Source: Herbaspirillum sp. AP02 (GTDB taxonomy: Bacteria > Pseudomonadota > Gammaproteobacteria > Burkholderiales > Burkholderiaceae_D). From it: a stretch of DNA of 64,000 bases. The stretch spans positions 496,001 to 560,000 of the forward strand of contig NZ_JADWMY010000001.1 of assembly GCF_015767275.1 (NCBI RefSeq), written 5' to 3'. The translations under genes were made by a program, and so were the position numbers. Positions 9,810-17,550 of the stretch are shown here, in pieces (the stretch's first letter is position 1; each line of letters starts with the position of its first letter). The notes below the pieces were generated by a model, which did no database searches, was not told the DNA's origin, and worked only from the letters and a program-made list of their open reading frames with translations.

Positions 9810-11393
9810 TTACGACCAGCCGGCGAATTTCTCGCGGCAGGCTGCCACCATCCCGGCCACCACCGGCGCCCATTGCCCGCGCTCCTGCTGGCGGAATAGC
9901 CGTATCGAGGGATACCAGGGACTGGATTCCCCCTGCACGCCCCAGCGCCACTCGCCTTCCAGCCGTTGCGGCAGGAAGCATGGCAGGCCCAGTGCGCCGG
10001 CCAGGTGTATCACGGCGGTGTCGACACTGATCACCAGGTCCAGCGCGCAGGCCAGCGCTGCGGTATCAGCCCAGTCCGTCAAGGGCAAGTTGTGCAGCCG
10101 GCCCGCCACTTTCGGGTGCAGCGCCTGGTCGGCCAGGGGAATTTCCACCTGCAGGCTGATGAAGTCGGCCGGCAAGTCGAAGAGCGGCAGCAATGCGGCC
10201 AATGGCACATCGCGGCTGGGATGCGTGGTGGCGTACTGCCGTCCGGCCCAGGCCAGGCCAATACGCGGACGACGCGGCGCAGCGCCATCCAGAAACGCCA
10301 GTTGCTGCTGCCACTGCGCTATGCGCCCAGGATCGGCAAAGAGATAAGGCGGCTGCGGCCCCTGGCCAGGATCAGGCAACTCAAGCAACAACGGCAGGCT
10401 CAGCAGCGAGGCATGGCAATCATGGGGCGGCGCTTCATGTGCGTGCGACACGCAGTCCACCCCGGGCAAGGATGGGGCTAGCACCGCCAACAACGCTGCG
10501 GGGGCGCAGAGCGTCACCTGCGCCGCACGCTGTGCGACCAGCGGGATGTAGCGGGCGAATTGCAGGCAATCGCCCTGCCCTTGTTCGGCCCACAAGAGCA
10601 CTCGCTTTCCCTGTACATCCTGGCCCGGTTGCCAGCGCGGGCTGGGGCTGCTGATGCCATGCCGGGCCAGTTCGGCAATCTCGAAGCGGGCTTCATGGGC
10701 CGGCCATCCCCGCGCATAGTCGTGCCGCGTCAGCAGCATGTGGGCACGGCCGACCTTGGCCTGGGGGAAATCGGCATGCCAGCGCAGGGCTTCTTCATAG
10801 GCGGCTTGCGCTTCATCGATGCGCCCCATGCGGCGCAGGATATCGGCGCGGTTGAAGGCGATCAGGGCGCCGGTGTGGTCGTCGCCGTGGGCGGCTTCCG
10901 GATAGCAGAGCAGCGCTTCTTCGTGCCGGTTCAGCAGGAGCAGGATATCGGCATGCAAGGCCTGGTACTCCAGGCTGGGCAGCGCTAGCGCAGGAGCAAG
11001 TGCGCGCAGCGCCTGTTGCGGCTGCGCCAGTTTGTAGTAGAGGCGCGCCAGCGTGGCGGCGCGTTCGGTGTCCGGCTTATCGTCCGCCTCTTGGTCGGCT
11101 TCCAGGTTGGCCGCCCATTGCGCCATTACTGCGCGATGGGCGATGCGCGCCTCGTCGTAGTCCGGCACCAGATCCAGGCAGGCTTCATAGGCGCCGACCG
11201 CGCCGGCCAGGTCACCCATGTCGCCGAGCAGATCGGCACGCTGCATGTGCAGCGGCAGGAAGCCGGGGTCCAGGGTCAGTGCCTGTTCCAGCACGGTCAG
11301 TGCCGCAGTGGGCTGTTGCGCGCCACGCAATGCGATGGCCTCGCACATCAGGCCCATGATGCTGGCCAGTTTGGCGGGATCGGGAGAAATCAT
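9810..11393 (-). CDS. TPR-domain glycosyltransferase (GT9/GT41-like)
   Basis: 527-residue fusion of tetratricopeptide repeats and a GT-B-type glycosyltransferase domain. TPR units fill about residues 1-245 (ALTVLEQALTLDPGFLPLHM; LAGAVGAYEACLDLVPDYDE; RIDEAQAAYEEALRWHADFP). The transferase part follows, with GKRVLLWAEQGQGDCLQFARYIP, RIGLAWAGRQ, DWADTAALACALDLVISVDTAVIHLAGALG and WYPSIRLFRQ. The layout resembles TPR-fused O-linked glycosyltransferases, with a C-terminal fold close to heptosyltransferases. Substrate and sugar donor are unknown. An alternative ATG at 11423 would leave only 15 nt to the upstream Ser/Thr-rich gene, suggesting that the two are co-transcribed and possibly enzyme and substrate (inference). 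Confidence 0.82.
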   Translation of the reverse strand: MISPDPAKLASIMGLMCEAIALRGAQQPTAALTVLEQALTLDPGFLPLHMQRADLLGDMGDLAGAVGAYEACLDLVPDYDEARIAHRAVMAQWAANLEADQEADDKPDTERAATLARLYYKLAQPQQALRALAPALALPSLEYQALHADILLLLNRHEEALLCYPEAAHGDDHTGALIAFNRADILRRMGRIDEAQAAYEEALRWHADFPQAKVGRAHMLLTRHDYARGWPAHEARFEIAELARHGISSPSPRWQPGQDVQGKRVLLWAEQGQGDCLQFARYIPLVAQRAAQVTLCAPAALLAVLAPSLPGVDCVSHAHEAPPHDCHASLLSLPLLLELPDPGQGPQPPYLFADPGRIAQWQQQLAFLDGAAPRRPRIGLAWAGRQYATTHPSRDVPLAALLPLFDLPADFISLQVEIPLADQALHPKVAGRLHNLPLTDWADTAALACALDLVISVDTAVIHLAGALGLPCFLPQRLEGEWRWGVQGESSPWYPSIRLFRQQERGQWAPVVAGMVAACREKFAGWS

Positions 11394-11438
11394 GGCCGGC
11401 AGCTTATCACGCCGCCAGGCCATGACGCCGCCGCCGGA

Positions 11439-12185
11439 TCACGCCGTGGTGTCGACCAGGTTGCCAGTGGTCTTGCCCGCTGCCAGCTTGCTCTGCAGGT
11501 TTTGCAGGAAGCTGGAGAGCGAGGTGCTGGTGGAGGCCCCGAGTGAACCGAGCAGGTTGCTGAAGGCACTTTCCAGCGACGAGTTCGTGCCATCACTGCC
11601 ATCGCTGCTGCCGGAGGAAAGACTGGAGATCAGGCTACTGAGGTCGGCCTCGAGCCCACCGCCAGGCGGCGGTGGACGACCGGCTGGTGAGTAGGAGCGG
11701 GCCGTGGTATCGGTCGCCGTGGCGCTGGCGCTGCTGGCACTGCTACTGCTGGTGCTGCCGACCTCGCTGGTGGCCGAAACGCTGGTCGAGGAACCGTCAG
11801 TAGACGATGACGAAAAGGCCGGCGGCGGTCCCGGTGGCGGATTGTTCTGGCCTTTCAGGGCGGCCATGAGTTCCTGCAGGAAGGCATCCAGCTTCGAATC
11901 GACATTCGAAGCTGAAATGCTGCTGCTTGACGAGGTAGTGCTGGCCGAGGTGGTGGCGCTGGTTGCGGTGGCGCTGCTGGCGGTCGCATCGAGCTCCACG
12001 CCCAGCGAGGCGAGAATATCCTTGAGTGCCCCGATCAGGCCGCCCCCCTTGTCGCCACGCGGCGGAGGTGGCGGCGGCGGCGCATCCATGCGCTGGCTGG
12101 CGCTGGTGGAAAAGCCGCTCGTCCCGCTTAGCGCAGAAAGATCGGACAGGCTGAAATTGCTGGAACCAACGCTGCTGATTGCCAT
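11439..12185 (-). CDS. Ser/Thr/Pro-rich low-complexity protein, CpxR-box associated
   Basis: 248-residue protein I do not recognise. By hand count about 65 residues are Ser and 24 Thr (36% together). It has three proline runs (PPPPPPP near 36-42, PPPGPPP near 116-122, PPPP near 171-174), two of them followed by GGGL and an amphipathic helix (IGALKDILASLGVEL; EADLSSLISSLSSG). A third helix is KLDAFLQELMAALKG. No signal peptide or membrane segment is visible. It has a strong ribosome-binding site (AAGGAGCG, 6 nt before the ATG). It is divergent from cpxR with a CpxR box about 100 nt upstream, and the TPR-glycosyltransferase gene follows directly. It could be a secreted, glycosylated or regulatory protein; no function is established. 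Confidence 0.75.
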   Translation of the reverse strand: MAISSVGSSNFSLSDLSALSGTSGFSTSASQRMDAPPPPPPPRGDKGGGLIGALKDILASLGVELDATASSATATSATTSASTTSSSSSISASNVDSKLDAFLQELMAALKGQNNPPPGPPPAFSSSSTDGSSTSVSATSEVGSTSSSSASSASATATDTTARSYSPAGRPPPPGGGLEADLSSLISSLSSGSSDGSDGTNSSLESAFSNLLGSLGASTSTSLSSFLQNLQSKLAAGKTTGNLVDTTA

Positions 12186-12283
12186 GACACGCTCCTTTTA
12201 TTGTGCGCGACGCCCCTTGCATCGCTCCCTTATCAGTGTCAATAGTATCGGTCATCAAGTAGTGTTAAGTTGAACCCTGAAGC

Positions 12284-12298
12284 GTAAAGCGGAGTAAA
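12284..12298. promoter_or_regulatory. CpxR-type box 1 (GTAAA-N5-GTAAA)
   Basis: An exact match to the E. coli CpxR consensus: GTAAA at 12284-12288, five spacer bases, GTAAA at 12294-12298. It lies 99 bp upstream of the Ser/Thr-rich gene and is the box nearest that promoter. It supports control of the divergent gene by the adjacent CpxR homologue. Confidence 0.75.
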
Positions 12299-12428
12299 GT
12301 TCTGTCAGGAAGCGCACTACCGGAGATTGCTGCGAGTCAAGCCTGGCGCGGCCTCAGAGCGGATCGATGAAAAATCGGTGATGAAAGGAAAGGTGCAACA
12401 CCCTCGCTCCAAGGTTCAGTGCAGCGCG

Positions 12429-12457
12429 GTAAATGAATGTAAAGATGCAATTGTAAA
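12429..12457. promoter_or_regulatory. CpxR-type box 2 plus an extra half-site, upstream of cpxR
   Basis: A second exact GTAAA-N5-GTAAA occurs at 12429-12443, followed after nine bases by another GTAAA at 12453-12457. The cluster is about 100-130 bp upstream of the cpxR start and suggests autoregulation. The rest of the 371-bp intergenic region (12186-12556) holds no recognisable gene. Confidence 0.75.
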
Positions 12458-12556
12458 GACGGCCAGAAACACTCCTGCAAAACCTTTTACGGCATATTAC
12501 GGGCTGCCGACGCCCTGCGGCCTGGAGGCAGGGCAATTCGAGAATGGAATGCAGCG

Positions 12557-13246
12557 ATGTCTAAAGTGCTTTTGATCGACGATGACGTGGAACTCGTCGA
12601 TATGCTCAAGGAATACCTGGAGCAGGAAAAATTCGAAGTCAACGTCGCCTACGATGGCGAAGCCGGTGCCGCCGAGGCGCTCACCGGTCAGTACGCCATC
12701 GCGGTGCTTGATGTGATGATGCCGCGTCTGAACGGCGTCGATACCCTGCGCCGCATCCGCGCCAAGAGCAGCATGCCGGTAGTGATGCTGACCGCCAAGG
12801 GCGATGATACCGACCGCATCATCGGCCTGGAACTGGGCGCCGACGACTACGTCCCCAAGCCCTGCACGCCACGCGAGATCGCTGCCCGCATCCGCGCCAT
12901 CCTGCGCCGCGCTTCTGCCGAGAGCAGCGAACAGGCGCCCTACTCGCCGCTGGCCGTGGGTGCGCTGTCGATGTGGCCGGAACAGCGTCGTGCCACCTGG
13001 AACAGCCGGCCGCTGGAGTTGACCAGCAGCGAATTCAATCTGCTGGAAGTGCTGGCCCGCAATGCCGGCAAACCGGTCAGCAAGCAGACCCTGTCGGAAC
13101 AGGGACTGGGCCGACCGCTGGCACGCTTCGACCGCAACATCGACGTCCACCTCTCCAGCATCCGCCAGAAGATCGCCGCCCTGGGCAGCGACAAGAGCTG
13201 CATCCAGACCGTCTATCGCCTCGGCTACCAGTTCATCAAGGAATAA
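12557..13246 (+). CDS. cpxR: CpxR-type response regulator (OmpR/PhoB family)
   Basis: 229-residue response regulator. The receiver domain (about 1-118) has the acidic pocket DDD at 8-10, phospho-acceptor Asp52 in VLDVMMP and Lys101 in VPKPC. The winged-helix DNA-binding domain (about 130-229) contains LELTSSEFNLLEVLARNAGKPVS and GRPLARFDRNIDVHLSSIRQKI. The last motif is characteristic of CpxR proteins, which have a similar FDRxIDxHxSxxRxK run. The Cpx system senses envelope and inner-membrane stress. The upstream region carries two perfect CpxR boxes. The kinase gene begins with a GTG 1 nt after the stop codon. Confidence 0.93.
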   Translation: MSKVLLIDDDVELVDMLKEYLEQEKFEVNVAYDGEAGAAEALTGQYAIAVLDVMMPRLNGVDTLRRIRAKSSMPVVMLTAKGDDTDRIIGLELGADDYVPKPCTPREIAARIRAILRRASAESSEQAPYSPLAVGALSMWPEQRRATWNSRPLELTSSEFNLLEVLARNAGKPVSKQTLSEQGLGRPLARFDRNIDVHLSSIRQKIAALGSDKSCIQTVYRLGYQFIKE

Positions 13247-13247
13247 A

Positions 13248-14681
13248 GTGGGCCGGTTATTCTGGAAGTTCTTCTTTTTCATTGCGATCGCCCAGATTAC
13301 CGCCACCTTCGGCGTGGGCGTGCTGTTCTGGATAGAAAACCTGGAACGCAGCAACCGCAACTCGGAAATCGACCTCAGTCCACCGGCTTCGTTCATGATC
13401 CGCTCGGCCGCTGCCACGCTGCAGTTCGGCGGGCCGGAAGCCTTACGCAGCCTGATCAACGAAGGGCGCCCGCATCGTCTGCAGTTGTATGCGGTGGATG
13501 AAGAGAACAAGGATCTGATGGGGCGCGAAGTGCCGCCCAGGCTGGTGGAAGAGGCGCGCCACCTGTTGACGACCGAGCGCGAGCGACGCGTGGTGGAACT
13601 GGTCAAGGCCACCAATGGCCATAGCTACCTGATGTTCATCCCGGCGCCCAGCGATGAGTTCGCGCCACCTCCCGGCCCCGGCCCCGGCGGCATGCCCGGT
13701 CGCGAGCCGCGCTACATGAAGGAGCGCGGCCCCAAGCCGCTGTTCTTCCCGACCATGCCGTTGGCCGTAGCGCTGGTGGCCAGCCTGGTCTTTGCCCTGT
13801 TGCTGGCCTGGTATTTCTCGCATCCGATTCGCCATCTCAAGAACGCGTTCAACCAGGCCGCCAATGGCAATCTGGATCTGGAGCTGGAGCCGGTGATGAG
13901 CGCGCGCAATGATGAACTGGCCGACCTGGGCCGCGATTTCGACGCCATGACCGCCAAGCTGCGCACGCTGATGGAAAGCCAGCGGCGCCTGCTGCATGAC
14001 GTCTCGCATGAGTTGCGTTCGCCGATTGCGCGCCTGCAGATGGCCATCGGCCTGGCGCGGGTGCAGGACCGGGACAAGCTGGAGCTGACCCTGGAACGCA
14101 TCGAGCGGGAAAGCGTGCGCATGGACAAGCTGGTGGGTGAACTGCTGACGCTGTCGCGGCTGGAGGCCAATGTCCCGGGTTCGATGGAAGAAGCCATTGC
14201 GATCCAGCCCATGCTGGGGGACATGATCAACGACGCCAATTTCGAGGCCGAGACCCTGGGCAAGAAGGTAGAAAGCCAGATCGCCTGCCGGGTCCAGGTC
14301 CAGGGCAATCCTGAGCTGCTCTATCGCGCCCTCGAGAACGTGCTACGCAATGCCATCAAGCACACCGCACCGTCAACTGCGGTGCAGTTCCTCGCCGAGA
14401 TCGATGAGGTCGGCAAGCTGCTGCATCTGTCCATTCTCGACCGTGGGCCCGGTGTGCCGGAGGACGAGATGAACAGCATCTTCGAACTGTTCTTCCGCAG
14501 CAGTCGCACCAAGAGCAACAGCGCCGGTCACGGCCTGGGACTATCGATTGCCCGACGTATCGTGGAAGCGCATCACGGTGTCATCCGTGCCGCCAATCGG
14601 CCCGATGGCGGCCTGCGGGTGGATATCACCCTGCCCTTCATGGCCGATGAACCGGCCCGGGGCGACACCGTAGAGGCCTGA
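13248..14681 (+). CDS. cpxA: CpxA-type sensor histidine kinase
   Basis: 477-residue membrane kinase partner of CpxR. TM1 covers about residues 6-28, a periplasmic region 29-168, TM2 about 170-190 and HAMP about 191-243. The dimerisation domain has LLHDVSHELRSPI with phospho-His254. The ATPase domain has NVLRNAIKHT (N box), DRGPGVPE (G1) and GHGLGLSIARRIVEAHHG (G2). The GTG at 13248 is the only start that keeps TM1; it is preceded by AAGGA and lies 1 nt after the cpxR stop. The periplasmic part holds a Pro/Gly-rich segment (APPPGPGPGGMPG, about 139-151) just before TM2, unusual compared with E. coli CpxA. Confidence 0.92.
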   Translation: MGRLFWKFFFFIAIAQITATFGVGVLFWIENLERSNRNSEIDLSPPASFMIRSAAATLQFGGPEALRSLINEGRPHRLQLYAVDEENKDLMGREVPPRLVEEARHLLTTERERRVVELVKATNGHSYLMFIPAPSDEFAPPPGPGPGGMPGREPRYMKERGPKPLFFPTMPLAVALVASLVFALLLAWYFSHPIRHLKNAFNQAANGNLDLELEPVMSARNDELADLGRDFDAMTAKLRTLMESQRRLLHDVSHELRSPIARLQMAIGLARVQDRDKLELTLERIERESVRMDKLVGELLTLSRLEANVPGSMEEAIAIQPMLGDMINDANFEAETLGKKVESQIACRVQVQGNPELLYRALENVLRNAIKHTAPSTAVQFLAEIDEVGKLLHLSILDRGPGVPEDEMNSIFELFFRSSRTKSNSAGHGLGLSIARRIVEAHHGVIRAANRPDGGLRVDITLPFMADEPARGDTVEA

Positions 14682-14744
14682 TGACGGGTGGCTGATGGCC
14701 GCCCGTGGGGCTGGTCAGATCGGCTGCAGGCAGCGGGCGGCATC

Positions 14745-16022
14745 CTAGCGTGAAGCCGCCTGTGGTTCCGGGTTGACAATGGTACTCATCAGTCCGCGCT
14801 GCACCGCGACCTGGAAGGCCTGCAATTCCCGCGCCCCCTGCTCGGCCGGATAGGGAATCGGCAAGCGGTTCATCAGCACCGCCCACGACCAGCCATCGGC
14901 ACGCGACTGCAGATAGGCGTAGCTGCCGGTGGTGAGAGCGCCACTGTGGGAAAGGATTTCCATGCCGTTGGTGCGGGTCACCACCCAGCCCAGCCCATAA
15001 TTGTTTTCTGCCAGGGTGGCGTCGCGCTGCTTCATCAGTGCCAGCGTCTGGGGTGTGAGCAATGCGCTACTCCCGCGTCCCTGTACGGCATCGACAAAGC
15101 GCACCAGATCGGCCGCCGTGCTCACCCAGCCGGCGGTGGCGTCCATGCTCCGGAAATGGTAGGCGGAATAGGACTCCGGACCGGTCACCGCGCTGCCGTC
15201 ACGATCGGCCACGGCAGGCCAGCGTGGATCATCGTAATAGCCGGCCTCGCTGGCAGCGCGCTCGTTGCGGCGATCCCCGGCGATCACCGCATCGGCTATC
15301 CCGGCAGGGGTGAACACCAATGCCTGCACGGCTTGCTCATAGGGCAGCCCGGTCTTGTGCTCGATGATGCGACCTAGCACGTTGTAGGCGAAATTACTGT
15401 AGAAGAATTCACTGCCCGGTGCAGCATCCAGCAGACGCTGCTTGAGCACATAGGCGATCACGTCGCGCGCTGACGCCGGGGCCGGAACCTGGCGTGCACG
15501 GGCGATATTGGCCAGATCGTATTGCGGATCGTAGTCGCTGCCTCCCCAGCCACTGGTGTGCTGCAACAGCTGGCGCAGCGTGATCTTCAGTACGCGCGGG
15601 TCCAGCGGCTGCGCGAAGTCCGGGTAGGCCGCATCCGGTAGCAAACCGCCCGGCCCGAAGACCGGGCGCTCCAGCACCTGCGGCAACTCGTTCTGGAACA
15701 GTCTCAGCACCGCCACCGCCGTCACCGCCTTGGAAATGCTGCCGATACGAAAACGCGTCAGCGGTGTGACGGGGGTATTGGTCTCGACAACAGCCATGCC
15801 GTAGCCGCGTTGATACACCATCCTTCCCTGGTAAGCGATGGCGATGCTGGCCCCGGGAACGGGATATTGGGCGAGGATCTGCTCCATCCGGGCATCCACA
15901 CGCGTGGCCAGCGCATCATCCGCTTGCTGCGCGTGGGCGACGCAAGCGGATGACAACACGACGGCCGTCAGCACGAACAGGGCTCGTCGATGCGGGGCGA
16001 TACGAGAAAAAACGGAGTTCAT
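14745..16022 (-). CDS. Secreted serine hydrolase of the beta-lactamase / class C family
   Basis: 425-residue periplasmic enzyme. A signal peptide (RRALFVLTAVVLSSACVAHA, about 12-31) probably ends at AHA-QQ. The SxxK catalytic motif is Ser95-Ile-Ser-Lys98 in FRIGSISKAV. The YxN motif is in FFYSNFAYNVLG near residue 208. A C-terminal HSGALTTG replaces the KTG box. This pattern is shared by DD-peptidases, esterases and class C-like beta-lactamases, so substrate and resistance role cannot be decided. It lies 3 nt downstream of qmcA on the same strand and may be co-transcribed with nfeD and qmcA. Confidence 0.85.
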   Translation of the reverse strand: MNSVFSRIAPHRRALFVLTAVVLSSACVAHAQQADDALATRVDARMEQILAQYPVPGASIAIAYQGRMVYQRGYGMAVVETNTPVTPLTRFRIGSISKAVTAVAVLRLFQNELPQVLERPVFGPGGLLPDAAYPDFAQPLDPRVLKITLRQLLQHTSGWGGSDYDPQYDLANIARARQVPAPASARDVIAYVLKQRLLDAAPGSEFFYSNFAYNVLGRIIEHKTGLPYEQAVQALVFTPAGIADAVIAGDRRNERAASEAGYYDDPRWPAVADRDGSAVTGPESYSAYHFRSMDATAGWVSTAADLVRFVDAVQGRGSSALLTPQTLALMKQRDATLAENNYGLGWVVTRTNGMEILSHSGALTTGSYAYLQSRADGWSWAVLMNRLPIPYPAEQGARELQAFQVAVQRGLMSTIVNPEPQAASR

Positions 16023-16025
16023 GGT

Positions 16026-16937
16026 CTATTTCTGTTGCTTCACCACTTGCAATGCCGAGGCAATCAGGCCGCTCATATCGGACAGGTTGGCCGGCACGAT
16101 GATGGAGTTGTTGGTCTTGGCCAGCTTGCCGAAGGCATCCACATACTGCTCCGCCACCTTCAGGTTGACGGCATCCGAACCACCCGGTTGCTGGATTGCC
16201 GCGGCGGTCTTGCGAATCGCCTCGGCACTGGCCTCGGCGATGGCCAGAATGGCGGCAGCCTGACCTTCGGCACGATTGATCGAGGCCTGCTTCTCACCCT
16301 CGGAACGGGCGATGGCGGCTTCGCGTTCACCGGTGGCGATGTTGATCTGTTCCTGCTTGCGCCCTTCGGAGGCGGCGATCAGGGCGCGCTTTTCACGCTC
16401 GGCGGTGATCTGCGCCTGCATGGCGTGGAGGATTTCCTTGGGCGGAGTCAGGTCCTTGATTTCATAGCGCAGCACCTTCACGCCCCAGTTCTCGGCCGAT
16501 TCGTCGATGGCGCTGACGATGGCGGTGTTGATGTGATCGCGCTCTTCGAAGGTCTTGTCCAGTTCCATCTTGCCGATCACCGAGCGCAGCGTGGTCTGCG
16601 CCAGTTGGGTGATGGCAGCGATGTAGTTGGACGAACCATAGGAAGCGCGCATGGGATCTGTGATCTGGAAGTACAGGATGCCGTCAACCTGCAGTTGCGT
16701 ATTGTCGCGGGTGATGCAGACCTGCGGCGGCACGTCCAGCGGGATTTCCTTGAGGATGTGCTTGTAGGCCACGCGATCGATGAAAGGGACGACGATATTG
16801 AGACCCGGTGCCAGCGTGGCGTGGTACTTGCCCAGGCGCTCCACCACCCAGGCGTGCTGTTGCGGAACCACCTTGACCGTCTGCACGACGAAGACGATGG
16901 CGAGGAAGAAAATGACCAGAGTGACGCTGCCCAGCAT
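16026..16937 (-). CDS. qmcA: SPFH/band-7 membrane protein (QmcA / paraslipin type)
   Basis: 303-residue protein with one N-terminal membrane anchor (VTLVIFFLAIVFVVQTV, about 5-21) followed by the SPFH domain (VVPQQHAWVVERLGKYHATLAPGLNIVVPFID). A coiled-coil flotillin-like region is rich in Ala, Glu and Arg (AQITAEREKRALIAASEGRKQEQINIATGEREAA). Such proteins form membrane microdomain scaffolds and are nearly always paired with NfeD. A GGAG ribosome-binding site lies close to the ATG. The gene is 33 nt downstream of the NfeD gene on the same strand. Confidence 0.93.
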   Translation of the reverse strand: MLGSVTLVIFFLAIVFVVQTVKVVPQQHAWVVERLGKYHATLAPGLNIVVPFIDRVAYKHILKEIPLDVPPQVCITRDNTQLQVDGILYFQITDPMRASYGSSNYIAAITQLAQTTLRSVIGKMELDKTFEERDHINTAIVSAIDESAENWGVKVLRYEIKDLTPPKEILHAMQAQITAEREKRALIAASEGRKQEQINIATGEREAAIARSEGEKQASINRAEGQAAAILAIAEASAEAIRKTAAAIQQPGGSDAVNLKVAEQYVDAFGKLAKTNNSIIVPANLSDMSGLIASALQVVKQQK

Positions 16938-16970
16938 GGAACTCTCCTTGGAACTTGAGGGGGGAATGGA

Positions 16971-17405
16971 TCAGCGCGGCGCCACCAGCAGGCGGCTACC
17001 GCGTATTTCTCGGATGACGTAGGGACCGGGCATGGCATGGTGACCGGGCAGCAGTTCAACATCCCACTGCGCCCCCCGGTACGGGACCCGGGCGATGTAC
17101 TGGCTACCCTGCGTCTGCCAGGCCGGCACCTCGATGCTCTGGCCGATATCGAGCAGCAGGTTGGGATCGTCGTTGGCATTGCCCTGGCGCAGGCGGCCGT
17201 AGCGGCTGCGGCGCAGACCGAGGACGGCTGCCACGCCCACGACTGCGGCCACCAGCAGTTGCCACTCGAGTTGCACGCCAACCCACGCTGCGACGCCACC
17301 GGCCAGCAGGCCCAGCGCAATCATCAGCAGATAGAAGGTCCCGGTGAACAGTTCTGCAGCCAGCAGCCCGCCTGCCAGCCCCCACCAGATCGCCCAGTCG
17401 CTCAT
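16971..17405 (-). CDS. NfeD-family membrane protein (short form)
   Basis: 144-residue partner of the SPFH protein. The first half is hydrophobic, with two or three membrane spans (AIWWGLAGGLLAAELFTGTFYLLMIALGLLAGGVAAWVG, about 5-43; LLVAAVVGVAAVLGL, about 50-64). The C-terminal OB-fold NfeD domain contains YRGAQWDVELLPGH and IREIRGSRLLVAPR. It is the short YbbJ-like version without a protease domain. It is the first gene of a nfeD-qmcA-serine hydrolase run. Confidence 0.9.
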   Translation of the reverse strand: MSDWAIWWGLAGGLLAAELFTGTFYLLMIALGLLAGGVAAWVGVQLEWQLLVAAVVGVAAVLGLRRSRYGRLRQGNANDDPNLLLDIGQSIEVPAWQTQGSQYIARVPYRGAQWDVELLPGHHAMPGPYVIREIRGSRLLVAPR

Positions 17406-17461
17406 TACCCCTCCCCGTCAAAAAACAGAAAACGCGCCCAGTCTACCGCAGCTTGAGAACA

Positions 17462-17498
17462 CAAAAACAAAGGCGCGGACATTTCTGTCCGCGCCTTT
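17462..17498 (-). terminator. Intrinsic terminator of ppsA
   Basis: A 12-bp perfect stem AAAGGCGCGGAC (17469-17480) / GTCCGCGCCTTT (17487-17498) has a 6-nt loop. On the minus strand it is followed by TTTGTTTTTG. It is located about 50 nt beyond the ppsA stop and before nfeD. Confidence 0.85.
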
Positions 17499-17550
17499 CA
17501 CTTCTTTCGACGATCGACGTCAGTGTTGGTCAGTGATGCTTACTTCATCA

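Noticed and set aside
14684-14706. Hairpin after the cpxA stop as a terminator
   Set aside because: ACGGGTGGC / GCCGCCCGT pairs with one G-T wobble but has no T-tract on either side, so it is not convincing.
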